NCBI GenBank assembly: GCA_013397075.1
Contig: VWZS01007725.1
Location: 62,001-126,000, forward strand
Direction: 5' to 3'
DNA: 64,000 bases
DNA from: Rhabdornis inornatus
Taxonomy: Eukaryota > Chordata > Aves > Passeriformes > Rhabdornithidae
The position numbers and the translations under genes were made by a program. Below the pieces are notes generated by a model. It was given only the letters and a program-made list of their open reading frames with translations, was not told the origin of the DNA and searched no databases. This document shows, piece by piece, positions 50,001 to 60,409 of this stretch (position 1 is its first letter; every line of letters starts with the position of its first letter).

Positions 50001-53000
50001 GGTATTTGTCCACGTGTAACTCAGTCACCTCATTTTCCCCTCTGGGTTGATTCAGAGGAGAGCTGCTGCCGTATTTCCTAAGTTATGGTCCCAGAAGAGA
50101 TGGAGTTCTCCACTGAGCTGTTGTTTACCTGAGCTAACTCCTCTGTCATGTGAAAAGGCAGCCAAAAGTAAGTAACACATAAGTTTTTATTGTGTGATTT
50201 TGGAATGACCTTAATAGAGCCTGGTTTACACACATCTGGTGATCAATACATGCTGAAATGCAGGTGTGGAGAGTGGGGCTGGAAGGGAACATGTGCCTCA
50301 AGTCAGGACAAGTTTCTCTGCAGTGACTGTAGAAAAGCTGACTGACTGCATTGGGCAAGAAGAGATGAACATGCAGCGAATGTCTTATTTACATCCAGTC
50401 CCTTTATGACTTCATGGTTTGGGCACTCAGCATCTGAGGCATCAGTACCACAGCACTGTGATCCTTGATGTGTTCTTGAGCTTTCCCTTCTGTAAAGCTG
50501 TGACTCATTTTCTCTGTTTGCAAGACACATGGAACAGTGACAGGAAGAGATGTGCCCATGATGGTATCTTTCATGAAATCTAATTCAGACTGAAAAAAGG
50601 TAAAGTCTTGATGATCTACTTGTGCATTCTGTCCAGAACATCTTTAGGAACAATTGAATATGGGGGGTTAATGACTTTGAAATGCTTAACCATTACCATT
50701 CATTCCTGACATCTCCTTAGGAGCCCACTCAGAATTAAAGCAGAAACAATGATACAAAGCCAGGCTACTTTGAATTCTCAAGATTGATTTTTTGAGAAAC
50801 TGTCTGTTGTCCAAGAAATATTTGCAGAAAATAACTGGGAGAATAATTTAGACTAGTGACACCTTGTGGAAAATTGTAGACATGTGGGACACCATTCCTG
50901 AGAAGGAGAGTCTGTGACTTACCACTTTAGCTCTGGTGGCTGCCTTTGGTTTGATGAGGGTTTTGTTGGTTTTTTTGAAAGAATTTACTTAACAAAGAAG
51001 ACATATTTCCCCCTGGAATAAATAACCTCCCATAATTGCACAACTCCACTGGTTTTTAATCAAGTCTGTGTGCCCGCAGTAAGTGGTCTTTGGTTTTCTG
51101 GCCAAATACCAGTATTTGCAAGCTGCATGGAAAACCTTTCCTCTGGAGCTACACAGCACCATAAGGTTTGTAGTTCCACAGAGCTCATTTTTGCTAACAT
51201 GCAGCAGGGCATCATGTCAAATTCTGCAGAGTATAAGCTTTCCCCCATAGCAATACAACATGCATTTTCTAGCCATCCTGTAACAAAACCCCTCTGAATA
51301 CAAAGAAAGGCTGGCTTGGTTTCCTGAACTGCCTCTCAAGAGGGAGGGAAGACAGGCAGCAAGAGTGATCTTCTGTGCTTGCTTGCCTGTTTGTTCTTAA
51401 ACTTACTGAGGCCCAGCTAAATAGTAATGCTGTTCAACTCTTCTCTTTGTCAATGAACTCCAGCTACTCTCAAAATGTGGTAGTTTCCAGACACAAGGGA
51501 CACTAGTAGTGTATTTTAAGTCTGACAAAGTCCTAAGAGCTTCCCCATTAGTTTCTACATGAACACAGCTATAAGCAGCATGAAGTTTCTCTCCAAGCCT
51601 ATGGCACAAGATGGAACCAAGCTGGCATCTCACACTTAACCTAAGATGACCTGGTAGGGCTGCCAAACCTTCAGGTCACAGAGCTCCAAAGCGAGCACAG
51701 CCCATGTGCTGAACTGCTTTCATAGCAGAGGAAGGGCACAAGAGGAGGACCCTGTCCCACTTTTACCCTTTCCCAATTAGTTTCTAAAGCAATGATGTTG
51801 AGAATGTTTTTGCCTCCACATTAATAAAATGGAGCAGTTTCAGCCTGAAATCCCTCAAAGTGTCATTTTTACTCTACTTTGCTCTTAACTTTAAGGCTTT
51901 GGATTTTTTTATTAATTACCAATCAACCACCCTCCAGTTGCAGTGCTAGCATGTGGGATAGAGTTGCCTCCAGAGGCTATTTAAATTAAACACAGACCTA
52001 CTGAATAGACACCAAGTGCCAGAAGATCTCTTTTGGAGAGAGAAGAGGGGAGAAACAGCTTTCCAGTTAACACTGCCAATGTGTTTCTGAACCAAAGGAT
52101 GACACCTTTCTGACTTCAGGACATTATTGTCTTTCTCTGGCAGAACATGTGTTCTGAAAGCCTATAGCTGTGTCATCTTCAAGCTGACATTTCGTGGGGA
52201 TACTGCAAGCAAGGTACAGCCAGCCTGGCTTGGGATTGCACAGGAGACATCCAAGACAGTACATGTAATTCAGCTGATATTACAACCCTGCCAGAGGCAA
52301 GGTTGACTCCAGACCCAGCCAAGGCTCTGTGCAGGTTTGCAGGTGAAGCCAAGCAGCCTTGTGGACGATGCACAGCCAGGGCAGACCCTGGGAAGCAGCT
52401 GAATTTCAAAATACAGACAGGTTGTTCTTGTGACCCCCTTGGATATGTGTCACAGTAAGTTTGAACCAGGCCAGGGAAGCTGAGCTGTCCCCACTCCAGT
52501 GCCTCAGTAGGCTGTACATGGAGATTGTCTGAAAGCTGGGTGGCAGTGGTGCAAGAACAAACTCACATCTCATTGTCCCATACCTCGTCCAACCCTTCCT
52601 GCATCAGCATAAACACCAGCCAAAAAGAGGGCTCTGGAAAGGCTGGAAAGCTCAGGGGCTTTGGGAGGAAGGGCAACCAGTGCCCAGCAGCAGGTCACTG
52701 CTCAGGCTGGTCCCTTCCCACAGTTTGATTTTGTGGCTGTCTCCCAGCTCAGTGTGCACATGGGCTGCTGGCCAGGCACTGGAGGCTGTTTCAACACAAG
52801 GATTTATGGCGAGCTCTGGGAGGCTTGGAGGGGGCTGTGGCTGGGAGAGAGTAGCCCCTGGAGAGAGCAGCAGATGCATTGTGCAGCACTGCTGTTCTGG
52901 GCCAGCATCTCCCCTCCTTGCCTGTGCAGGATGGATGTCACAGAGCAGGAAACATCAGTCAGACCTGCTCTCTCACACATCCATAGCACTCCCTCCCTCC

Positions 53001-53224
53001 ATGCATGCATTAAACCTGCACTGGAACAGAATTCCAGTGCTTTATTCATCCCTCGGGCTGCCAATTCAAGTAGCATTTCTCAGCCTGGACCCAAGGGGTT
53101 AAGGTGGGTTGTTAACTTCAAAGTTGGGCTCTTTGGGGATCTGAGCAGTGTGGGTCATGGACATCCTTGTGGGCAGGTCCCTTCTCTCCATGCTGTGAAG
53201 AGCAGATGTGGCATAAAAACTTCC
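47069..53224. other. Noncoding sequence
   Basis: Mostly plain. AT-rich at 47390-47620 and again at 49310-49440, the latter with TGTAATTATTGTTTGAC and ATAAAACTATTAAAAGG, weakly enhancer-like. A plus-strand frame of 194 codons at 52661-53245 overlaps a 140-codon frame in another phase and shows no domain. Confidence 0.5.
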
Positions 53225-53490
53225 TTTTGGGGAGGGCATGATTAATCTTTGCTTCTTAGAGGATGACAAATATATTATATTCGCTGACATGCACACGCAT
53301 TCTCCTCTGCTGACGGGTGACCCTTGTCTTAATGCCAAGTGTGTGAGATCCAGCTCTGTAAACGAAGAGGAGAGCTTTGCAAGCTCATTAATGCTTTGAA
53401 GTCGCTCATTAGCAGCAGATTCCTCAGGAGCTGGCGAGCACAACACCCTTTGTGAGCATGATTTCATTTGATATTAATGTGGGTGCTGCA
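53225..53490. promoter_or_regulatory. Candidate conserved noncoding element with kept CpGs
   Basis: ATGATTAATCTTTGC opens the block, followed by TATTATATTCGCTGACATGC, CACACGCATTC, GCTGACGGGTGACC, GTAAACGAAGAGG, CATTAATGC, AAGTCGCTCATTAGCAGC and CTGGCGAGC, then TTGATATTAATG. Six CpGs in about 200 bp is far above the local level. GCTCATTA is repeated (near 53382 and 53405). Composition resembles deeply conserved developmental enhancers. Confidence 0.4.
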
Positions 53491-54069
53491 GCTGGAGGCA
53501 TCCAGGGATGCTGTGCTGTGATTCTGCACACACAGACCAGCACGGCAGATTGCTGTGGCTGTAATGAGTAGGGTAAAAAGGGAAAGTTTCTGTCCCCTCT
53601 TGTGAGTTTTCCTCCTGGCAGCATATGAGTAGGTTAACCCAGTCCTCCGCTGAGCTGAGGACGTGCAGCATTCTCTCATGGGATGTCTGGAATATTTCTG
53701 CCTTTCTTCCAACTACCTGTGAATTATCTCTGGAGGCCAGGGTGACCTCCCCCGGACTGAGGAGGTCTGTGTCACCCTCTTTTGAGGTCTGGAGATGTCC
53801 CTTTTCGGTGCCTCTCACCTTTCCATCAGCCAGTCAGAAGCCCTCCAAGTGGTCAGCTAACCCAGGGCGAAGCAGTGAGCAGTTCCTGAGGAAGAAAGGA
53901 GGAAATTGCTCTTACCCTGAAGCAGGACAGGACCAGGACAACCTGGCTGAGAGTATGTCCAGCAGACAGAATCCTCTAGTGAAAGGGTTTCTCTGTGTGA
54001 TAATGTCCCTTTGTGAAGGTGCTGGCCTGAGAAGATTGATCATGGCTGTATTCAGGAACAGAAATTATC
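53491..54069. other. Noncoding sequence
   Basis: Plain sequence between the enhancer-like block and the tRNA-like fragment. A 153-codon frame (53625-54086) shows no domain. Confidence 0.5.
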
Positions 54070-54147
54070 AGGCTCCTGTGGTGTAAGGGCTTAAGACTTC
54101 CTGCACATGGGCACCTGGGGGTTGTGGGTTTGAATCCCATGAGGCTC
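54070..54147 (+). pseudogene. Degenerate tRNA-like fragment
   Basis: An A-box-like word (TGGTGTAAGGG, 54079-54089) and a near-perfect B box (GGTTTGAATCC, 54127-54137) are spaced 48 bases apart, right for a tRNA with a short variable arm. The T arm is good: GTGGG/CCCAT around the 7-base loop TTTGAAT. The two acceptor strands do not pair and no clear anticodon stem forms, so it cannot be a working tRNA. A 6-bp direct repeat AGGCTC flanks it (54070-54075 and 54142-54147), and a run of seven T follows downstream near 54161. It may be a dead tRNA copy or the head of a tRNA-derived SINE; no CR1-like tail is seen. Confidence 0.35.
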
Positions 54148-54698
54148 AGTAGCGGTGTTTGAGTTTTTTTCTTCTCCCCTGATGATGGAAACAGAGCTTT
54201 ACCTCACCCCAAAGGGAAAATAAAGACTTTGCTGTACCACTATCTGTCCCAGCTAAATGCTCTAGCAGACACCTTATGCAGACAGGAGGGGGTAAGGAGT
54301 GGAACCTGGGGTGCAGAGCCAGGGCTTTAACTGTGTGTTTTGTCTGACTGAGAGCTGCCAGGCTGTCAGAGCTTCTCCCTTTCCCTGAGGACCCAGTGGG
54401 GTCAGGGGGACCCCCCCAGAGATGTCCCTCCTGCTCCACAGTCTCTGTTGGTACCACCACCAGTGACTGTGCTCCTTGCACAAGGATCTAGGGTGGCACA
54501 CAGGGCCTGTGCCATTCTTCATGGCCCATGAGACCTGCTTTCTCCTAGTGAGATGTTCCATCAGTTGCTGGGGATGATAAAGAAAGCAGTGAGGAGGGTC
54601 TCACTGGGCTTGGGAAGCGTCCTGGGTTGGGACTCTGAGGACTTGGTGAGGTGTGAGCTCAGGGAGGAGCTGGTGGGCCAGGGGAGAGCCCAGAGCTC
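54148..54698. other. 5' flank of tRNA-Leu
   Basis: A seven-T run lies near 54161-54167. GGAAAATAAAGACTTTGC near 54216 holds an AATAAA signal without an identifiable transcript. No TATA-like box is evident immediately upstream of the tRNA. Confidence 0.5.
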
Positions 54699-54705
54699 AC
54701 CAGGA

Positions 54706-54716
54706 TGGCCGAGTGG
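54706..54716 (+). promoter_or_regulatory. Pol III A box of tRNA-Leu
   Basis: TGGCCGAGTGG is a perfect match to the internal A-box consensus at tRNA positions 8-19. It is part of the type 2 Pol III promoter bound by TFIIIC. Confidence 0.9.
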
Positions 54717-54759
54717 TGAAGGCGTTGGACTTAAGATCCAATGGGCGCATGCCCGCGTG

Positions 54760-54770
54760 GGTTCGAACCC
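54760..54770 (+). promoter_or_regulatory. Pol III B box of tRNA-Leu
   Basis: GGTTCGAACCC matches the B-box consensus exactly. It starts 54 bases after the A box, the wider spacing expected for a tRNA with a long variable arm. Confidence 0.9.
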
Positions 54771-54790
54771 CACTTCTGGTAGGAGCCTCC

Positions 54791-54794
54791 TTTT
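54791..54794 (+). terminator. Pol III terminator (TTTT)
   Basis: Four T residues on the coding strand begin 10 bases after the discriminator base of tRNA-Leu. A run of four is the minimal vertebrate Pol III stop, so a short trailer of about 10-13 nt would be removed by RNase Z. Confidence 0.75.
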
Positions 54795-54799
54795 CCTGC

Positions 54800-54913
54800 G
54801 GGTCCAAAATTCTCAGCCCAGCGTTTGGGGCATCACTTCAGAGCAGGGATGGGATTGGGTCCAAAGTTCCCAGCCCAGCTTTTGGGGTGTCACTTCAGAG
54901 CAGGGATGGGATC
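54800..54913. repeat. Tandem duplication, 2 x 57 bp, just after tRNA-Leu
   Basis: Two head-to-tail copies of a 57-bp unit lie at 54800-54856 and 54857-54913. They differ at about six positions, so the duplication is not very recent. The array starts 19 bases after the tRNA gene, immediately beyond its terminator. Each unit carries the words CAGCCCAGC and CACTTCAGAGCAGGGATGGG. No coding role is visible. Confidence 0.92.
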
Positions 54914-55679
54914 TCTGGCCCCATGCCTGGGGAGCTGAGGCCATTCCATGCTCCAGTGTGAGGACCCTGGTGGGACTGAACCTCCCTGCCATCCAGGCTG
55001 AATGTGTACAGAGACACAAGCCAGTCCCTCTGACACACAGGCTGTGGATCTCCTCTTCCATGCAGGGAAAGCTGAGACAGTCATAGGCTCGAATCCCACA
55101 TGCTCCCAAAATAGCAACTTATTTTTCCCATGGCAGAAATAGAAAAACCTGATTACCCAGAAGGGGGGAAATAAAAAGGTGTTGAGCACTAAATATTTCA
55201 GGCAAGTCACAAGGGGAAGCCAGTGCGAACAAGTGGGTTTAGGGAAACAGATTTGGAGTTTGTGGCGTTTGTTTCTTTCATCAGCCCCGCCCCATGACCC
55301 CAGACCCACTGCAGGCTCACTCAAAGCAACATTTGGCACTCTCTGAGGGGATTTGGCAGAGTCACAACCCCTGGAGGAAGCCAGCATGGCAGGAAGGAGT
55401 TCCTCATGCTGCTGGTTAGATTTGGGAACTGCATGAGGAGCTGAGAGCTGCTCCTCTGTTGCACAGTGTCACTGTGCCATGGTCTATTTTGGGTCAGTGC
55501 CTCCAAATGCCCACGAGTCTTTTGCTCCCTTCCTTGTGTGCGTGGATGGGCAGCAGATATTTCCCCAGTAGAGGGTTAGGCTGCTGGACTCACAGAGATG
55601 CTGTCAGGTTTTCATTTGGCTGCTCTGCTCCAGCCCGAGGCCAATCGGAAATGTCCTACTGCTGGGACATGATTTGAAG
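54914..55679. other. 3' flank of tRNA-Leu
   Basis: After the 57-bp duplication the sequence is plain. A lone B-box-like word (GGCTCGAATCC) lies at 55086-55096 with no A box or T stem to go with it. Confidence 0.5.
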
Positions 55680-55890
55680 TGATGGTGTTAATTTGGTTAA
55701 TTAGGATTCCTGGGAAGCGTGTGCTTCTTGCAAATCAGCTTACCATTGCAGTGTCACTGCAAAGAGTTATTTGCTGGTGCATGGGGTTATGGATGAATTT
55801 ATGATTATGATGTAGGACCATTAATTTCATGTTTGTGGCAGATGATACAGCTCAATTAAAAGTTGCACGTTGAGATCTTTGGCTCTGTCT
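55680..55890. promoter_or_regulatory. Candidate conserved noncoding element
   Basis: GTTAATTTGGTTAATTAGG has two homeodomain-like cores; then come CTTGCAAATCAGC, a run of ATG/ATT-rich words (GGATGAATTTATGATTATG), CATTAATTTCATG and CTCAATTAAAAGTTGCACG. It begins about 900 bp after the tRNA gene. Whether the two are related is unknown. Confidence 0.33.
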
Positions 55891-56679
55891 GATACATGGG
55901 AATCAGATTGTGGCCTCCAGGAAGCCTTAAAGGGCCTTATGAGTGGCCATATAACAAATGGGGCAAGGCCCAGAGGAGAGTACAGGGGAGGAATTACTCT
56001 GCTCCTCTCCCATTTGATTAGTGCTGGGAGGGAAATTTTATGCATATCTGCTATAGCTGACTTTTTGCAACTAACCTCAGTCATTAAGTGACGCAAAGAA
56101 TGACAAACACATCTTTGAGATATCCCAGGGGGTCTCAGCAGCACTGTGGGTCAAGTCCTTTGCCTCTGATGGCTTGGAGTCAGACTCCTGTCTAGTTCAT
56201 GTGTCAAAGGCATTTGGTGGCCTCTGCTGAGTTCAAAACTGAAATCTCCTCATTTGAGCTTCTCTGTTGATCCATATTCTCACAAAGCTTGTGTTTTTAC
56301 TGCTCAAGGGGTACGAATTCTGTGTGTTTCAGATCCCTCGAGGGTGCTTCTCCACTTTACAAAACTATTGGATAGACAGAGCATCATCTGGGGGCACCAG
56401 GAGCTGAATTAACAGCCTTTGTATGGCACAGCCCACCAGAGTTGTAGGGGTGGCGGGGGCCAAATATGATTCAGGACTGAGACCAAATGACAGACCCCTG
56501 TAAGAGTCTGGGGCTGGAGATTTGGGGGTTCTAACAGCAATGAGTCCAGTGGCCAGGGTAGGGAAAGGCTGTGGGGACTGGTAAGTGAACTGCCTTATAT
56601 GAGGCCATGGCTTTCCCCTTTCTCACCCCACATCCTCCAAGGGGCTGACAGAGTTAAAAAAAGAGCAGCTTGCTCAAAA
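55891..56679. other. Noncoding sequence
   Basis: Contains GGCCATATAACAAATGG near 55943, which is close to but not a CArG box. Otherwise nothing recognised. Confidence 0.5.
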
Positions 56680-57075
56680 GCCGTTTCCATGTATCATATT
56701 TATTAAGACAGTTACTGCAGGTTAAATATCAATAGTTTATTGCAAATATATTTATTATAGATTAACTATGCAGTATCCACATCAGTTATGTTGTGGTTAA
56801 AAGTAAGCCTTGGTGAAAGGTTTTTAATAATGAATTTGTGTTGAAGTAGTGTATAATAAGTATCTTTAGCAATCTTATTCTCAATTTCATATGACAGTTT
56901 TATGTTCAATAAATACCCAAAGATTATTAAAAACATATTTATCAAAGATTAACAGTGATGAAACAGATACAAATCTAAGCTGTTAAGCTCAATATGCATA
57001 CTTACAATAATCAATTCCTATATTAAACCACAATAATGGCCTTGTTTAATCTAAATGCAATGGGTTTTTTCAGAT
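56680..57075. promoter_or_regulatory. Very AT-rich block, possible scaffold-attachment or enhancer DNA
   Basis: Only 13 of 60 bases at 56701-56760 are G or C. The block is full of words such as GGTTAAATATCAATAG, TTTATTATAGATTAAC and GTATAATAAG. ATATTTATTATAG-type segments can bind MEF2-, forkhead- or SATB-type proteins. Edges are fairly sharp against plain sequence at 56640 and 57080. No repeat consensus is recognised. Confidence 0.3.
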
Positions 57076-59339
57076 CTTCGTAAGTCTGTCTTTTGCTGTG
57101 TGGTCCTGCTTGCAGGTCTCAGATTTGGGACATCAATACGGGACATTTGGACATCAGATAAATCAAATACTTAGGTAAAAGCAAAACACTCCTAGAATAA
57201 GGCAGGCTGTTTCAGAAATAGGGAGCCAGATCTTCCAAAAATGTAGGTCAAAGCAAGTCCACAGACACCAGAGCAGCTAGTCTAGCTTGTCTCCACCCCA
57301 TATCCCTGAGAAATCCCCATATTCAATCTAACCTACAGCTCATACCACCACCTGCAACCACACCATTTCTAGGACTGGGGATCTGGAGGAGGAACTCTCC
57401 ACTTTACAACCACAGATGCACCCACACTGTTTTGGATACTGAAAGCTGCTGCCTGCCTTGCATCCTGTTATTACCTAGCACTTGGAGGCAGAGTGCTAAA
57501 ATGAGCTAACTGTGTGGGAGATAAACAAAACGTTATTGTTTTAGTCTTGTATTGCTGCTGTTTTAATTGCTGGCTGCTGAGTGTTGAGAGCTGGTACCTG
57601 TGCCTCTGCCTCTGCCCCCTCTGCCTGCAGGTGCTGCTAGCTCTGCCCCAGGCACTCACTGACTGTGAAAAGTGCCATGGGCTATCTGGGTGCATTGTGG
57701 AGTGTTGGTGGCCTTTGGACCACAAGAGGATTTAGATTCCTAAATCCTTCCAACAGCTGGCTGGGAACTCCACAAGGCATCTCCCAGCTGGTCTGGATCT
57801 AGTGCCCCATCCCAACATGTGGTGGTGGTTTAATCTGATGTTTGAAGTTGCACTTGTCCATCAGTGGAGCCAAGTCCCAAATCCAGATGAGGACACGAAT
57901 CATAGGAACCCAGATTTGAGGGAAACACTGTCTAAAACATGCCATGACACGGGAGGGCTGTGGTGTTGTCCTTATATATCGAGAGGTATCTGCCTCTTGT
58001 GATTACAGGATCTCAGAAAACAGTCTGAGAGGGATGGACACTGCTGCTCAGCAGTATCTCAAGTATACAGTGATTTTCCATCACTGAATTGTCTGTTGAT
58101 TTCTTTTCTTTAGGAGTTTGAAAGCAGGCTCAGGCACTGCTTTAAGGGATGCTACTTCTTCGTGTTAGAGCAGTTCAGTGGGATCAGGAGTGTGCGTGGG
58201 GCTGCCAGGAAGCTCTTCAAAGGCAGAGCAGAGTCAGAAGATGATGAAGGCAGCTGGGCAGCCTTTTGGAGATGGACAGATCTGTTGGAGAGGTGATGGC
58301 TGAGAAGAAATAATGGCCTGTATCAGCCACCTGGTATATGGAGATATGTGTGTTTATGTGTATCTCTCTCTGACTCCTGGTATGGGAGTCCCATCTGTGC
58401 TTGTGGCACCAGTATATGGTGCAAGTGTCAGCTTTGAGGGACATGTTTGACCCCAAAGATGGCCCATATGACCAGGGAAGATCTTTCTGTGCTTAGCTGG
58501 GCAAGGACAGTGCTGGCTTCACTGGATGCTGTAGGGATCCATCACCATATTTTGTCAAGGTCTGGTCTGCATGATGCTTCTAGTGACCATTTGTGTCAGG
58601 AGTCTCTGGCTTCACTTTTTGCCCCATCTGTGGAATGTGACCTGAACTGCTTAGAGGCTTTGTGCATCCTCGATGCAATCCCTGTGAACATCAGAGCAGT
58701 TATTTCTGATTATACCCTGAATGAATTTGTCTCCCGCATTTGCTCCTCATCCAAACACTCCCAGTGGAGGATGCTGAGCCGGTAGGGCAGAGTTTCACAT
58801 CTTAACACTGGGCTGCAATTACGGAGGTGGCCAGAGAAAAAAGACAAGCAGGCACGCACCAATGCCTTTAATAGAAGGCAATGATTCTTGTGGGCTCCAG
58901 AGTAATATGAGAGATCTGGTTTTAATAAATTAGCAGCCTACAAGTAACAATCTCAAGCAATTAAACACTGGAATGAAGGTGTGCACTATGAATGTATTCT
59001 GGAGTCGATAAGGGGGTGGAAAAGACAGTTTTTGAACAGTAGAGAAGGCAAAAATATAACAAAAGATTCCCCAGAGAGCATAGGAGAGCTCTTCTCCTCC
59101 TCTCATTTCTATTGTGCATGCATGTGGAAGTCTCATCTTGCTCCCCATCACCCCTCCTTCCTCCATTGGTTCCCAGAGACCTGATTTGGAGCCTCCCTGA
59201 GCTCATTCAAGCCTCTATCATCATTATCACCCTTGTGCCTGCTCTCACCCATGTAGGTAAGGGAATTCCCATGATGAGGGGGGGATGGTTGGTGGGAAAC
59301 ATGTGAGGTAACTTGGAGTAGTGAAGATAGCTATGAGCT
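57076..59339. other. Noncoding sequence with one exon-like open frame
   Basis: A pyrimidine-rich acceptor-like signal ends at 58113 and is followed by 60 open codons (see findings). A short CTCTGC-type low-complexity patch lies at 57601-57630. No repeat family recognised. Confidence 0.5.
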
Positions 59340-59570
59340 GAGGAGGGAAAAAATAAATACGAAATAAAACTGTTAAGCTCCTTGTTTTATATTAATAGCC
59401 TGCATGGAATACTCTTTGCCATAGAATTCAATTTATTTCCATTTAAAGGCTGTTCTTCTCAATCAATGCTGCTAATAAATAGCTGCTGATGGCCATGACC
59501 CCCTGGGCTGAGGGAAGAATTTCTCTTCTGAGCCAATTAAAGGAATTGAACAATTCCTTTTAATAATACT
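59340..59570. promoter_or_regulatory. Candidate AT-rich regulatory block
   Basis: It contains ATAAATACGAAATAAAACTG, TTATATTAATAGCC, CAATTTATTTCCATTTAAAG, CTAATAAATAGCTGCTG and the near-palindrome at 59539-59560. One CpG is kept. No frame or repeat explains it. Confidence 0.27.
59539..59560. repeat. 22-bp near-palindrome
   Basis: AAAGGAATTG is followed after two bases (AA) by its exact reverse complement CAATTCCTTT. As single-stranded DNA or RNA it would form a 9-bp stem with a GAAC loop. It lies within an AT-rich enhancer-like block. Confidence 0.85.
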
Positions 59571-60409
59571 ATGGGATTTTAATAGAAGAAAAAAACCAAA
59601 ACAAACCACCCATAAACCCAACAGGAGAGGGAAAGAAATCCTTCCCCTGAGCCTTGCAGGAAAGGGTCAGGCAGGCTTTGCCAGGGTCAGGATTAGATGC
59701 TTTACCTTGTCTTGTGAAACTGGAAGGGGAAATATAGTGTTTCCTGAAAGCACAGGAATGCTTTTCTTTTCTGGTGTCTTGAAAAAAAAATCAAAAACAA
59801 CAACCAGAAACCAGAAAGCATAATTGCAAATAACCTTCCCTTGTTTACAGAGCTGTAGTAGTCTTGATGATATTAGTGAGCTCCTCTAGCCTGGTGGGAG
59901 AGAAGGACAGGTGAGGCCAGCTGTGATGCCCTTGCACGGCTGTGATGGGCAGGACACCCCTCCCCAGGAGGGGAATTATCTGGGTGCCCCATGGGCACAA
60001 GGGCAGCAGGCCAGGGAAGCAGAACATTTCATCTCAGGCACTTCTACACTCACAGGGGTAAGACAGGGCTGGCCTTTCCATAGCTGTTTCTGAGACTCAC
60101 ATAACTTTTTTTAATGCCAAAAATCCTTGCTGGTACATTTGCTCTTGTGGGATCATCCTATGGGGCACATGGGGTCCCACAGCCAGTGCTTGGCCAGGAG
60201 AGCATTTGTGCCTTGTAAGACAGACAGGTGTGCAAGGGAAGCAGAACAGATACCTATTGAGTTTTCACAAAGCTACATAACCCCAAATGGCAGTGGGTCT
60301 TCTCCACTCCATCACTCTCCTGTCAATGGAATCTCACGGCTCCTGTTGGCATCGGATGAGAGCATCTGTCAACCACACAAGTGTCCTTCGAACACTCCTG
60401 TGCTGTAGG
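59571..60409. other. Noncoding sequence
   Basis: A-rich patches at 59586-59606 and 59779-59808 (AAAC-type). No gene or interspersed repeat recognised before the MIR. Confidence 0.5.

Larger units (their letters stand above)
54699..54781 (+). tRNA. TRNAL-UAA: tRNA-Leu, anticodon UAA
   Basis: This gene encodes the tRNA that delivers leucine to UUA codons during cytosolic translation. The 83-nt sequence folds into a full class II cloverleaf. The acceptor stem 54699-54705 pairs with 54774-54780, with one G-U wobble. The anticodon stem 54725-54729/54737-54741 is perfect, with loop CTTAAGA and anticodon TAA at 54732-54734. A long variable arm GGGC/GCCC, typical of leucine tRNAs, follows at 54743-54754. 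The T stem GTGGG/CCCAC is perfect and its loop is TTCGAAC. The discriminator base is A (54781), as leucyl-tRNA synthetase requires. There is no intron, as is usual for vertebrate Leu-UAA genes, and CCA is not encoded. Intact stems and Pol III signals suggest a working gene rather than a pseudogene. A G replaces the usual T in the D loop (54718), which should be tolerated. Confidence 0.95.

Noticed and set aside
52661..53245. 194-codon plus-strand frame
   Set aside because: A second phase is open over most of the same stretch and no domain is visible; it also runs into an enhancer-like block.
54800..54913. Repeat pair as a CRISPR-like array
   Set aside because: Just two contiguous copies without spacers, in vertebrate DNA.
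55086..55096. B-box-like GGCTCGAATCC
   Set aside because: As a gene: no A box at the right distance and the T stem does not pair. Kept only as part of the cluster observation.
55943..55959. CArG box
   Set aside because: CCATATAACA lacks the closing GG of the CC(A/T)6GG consensus.
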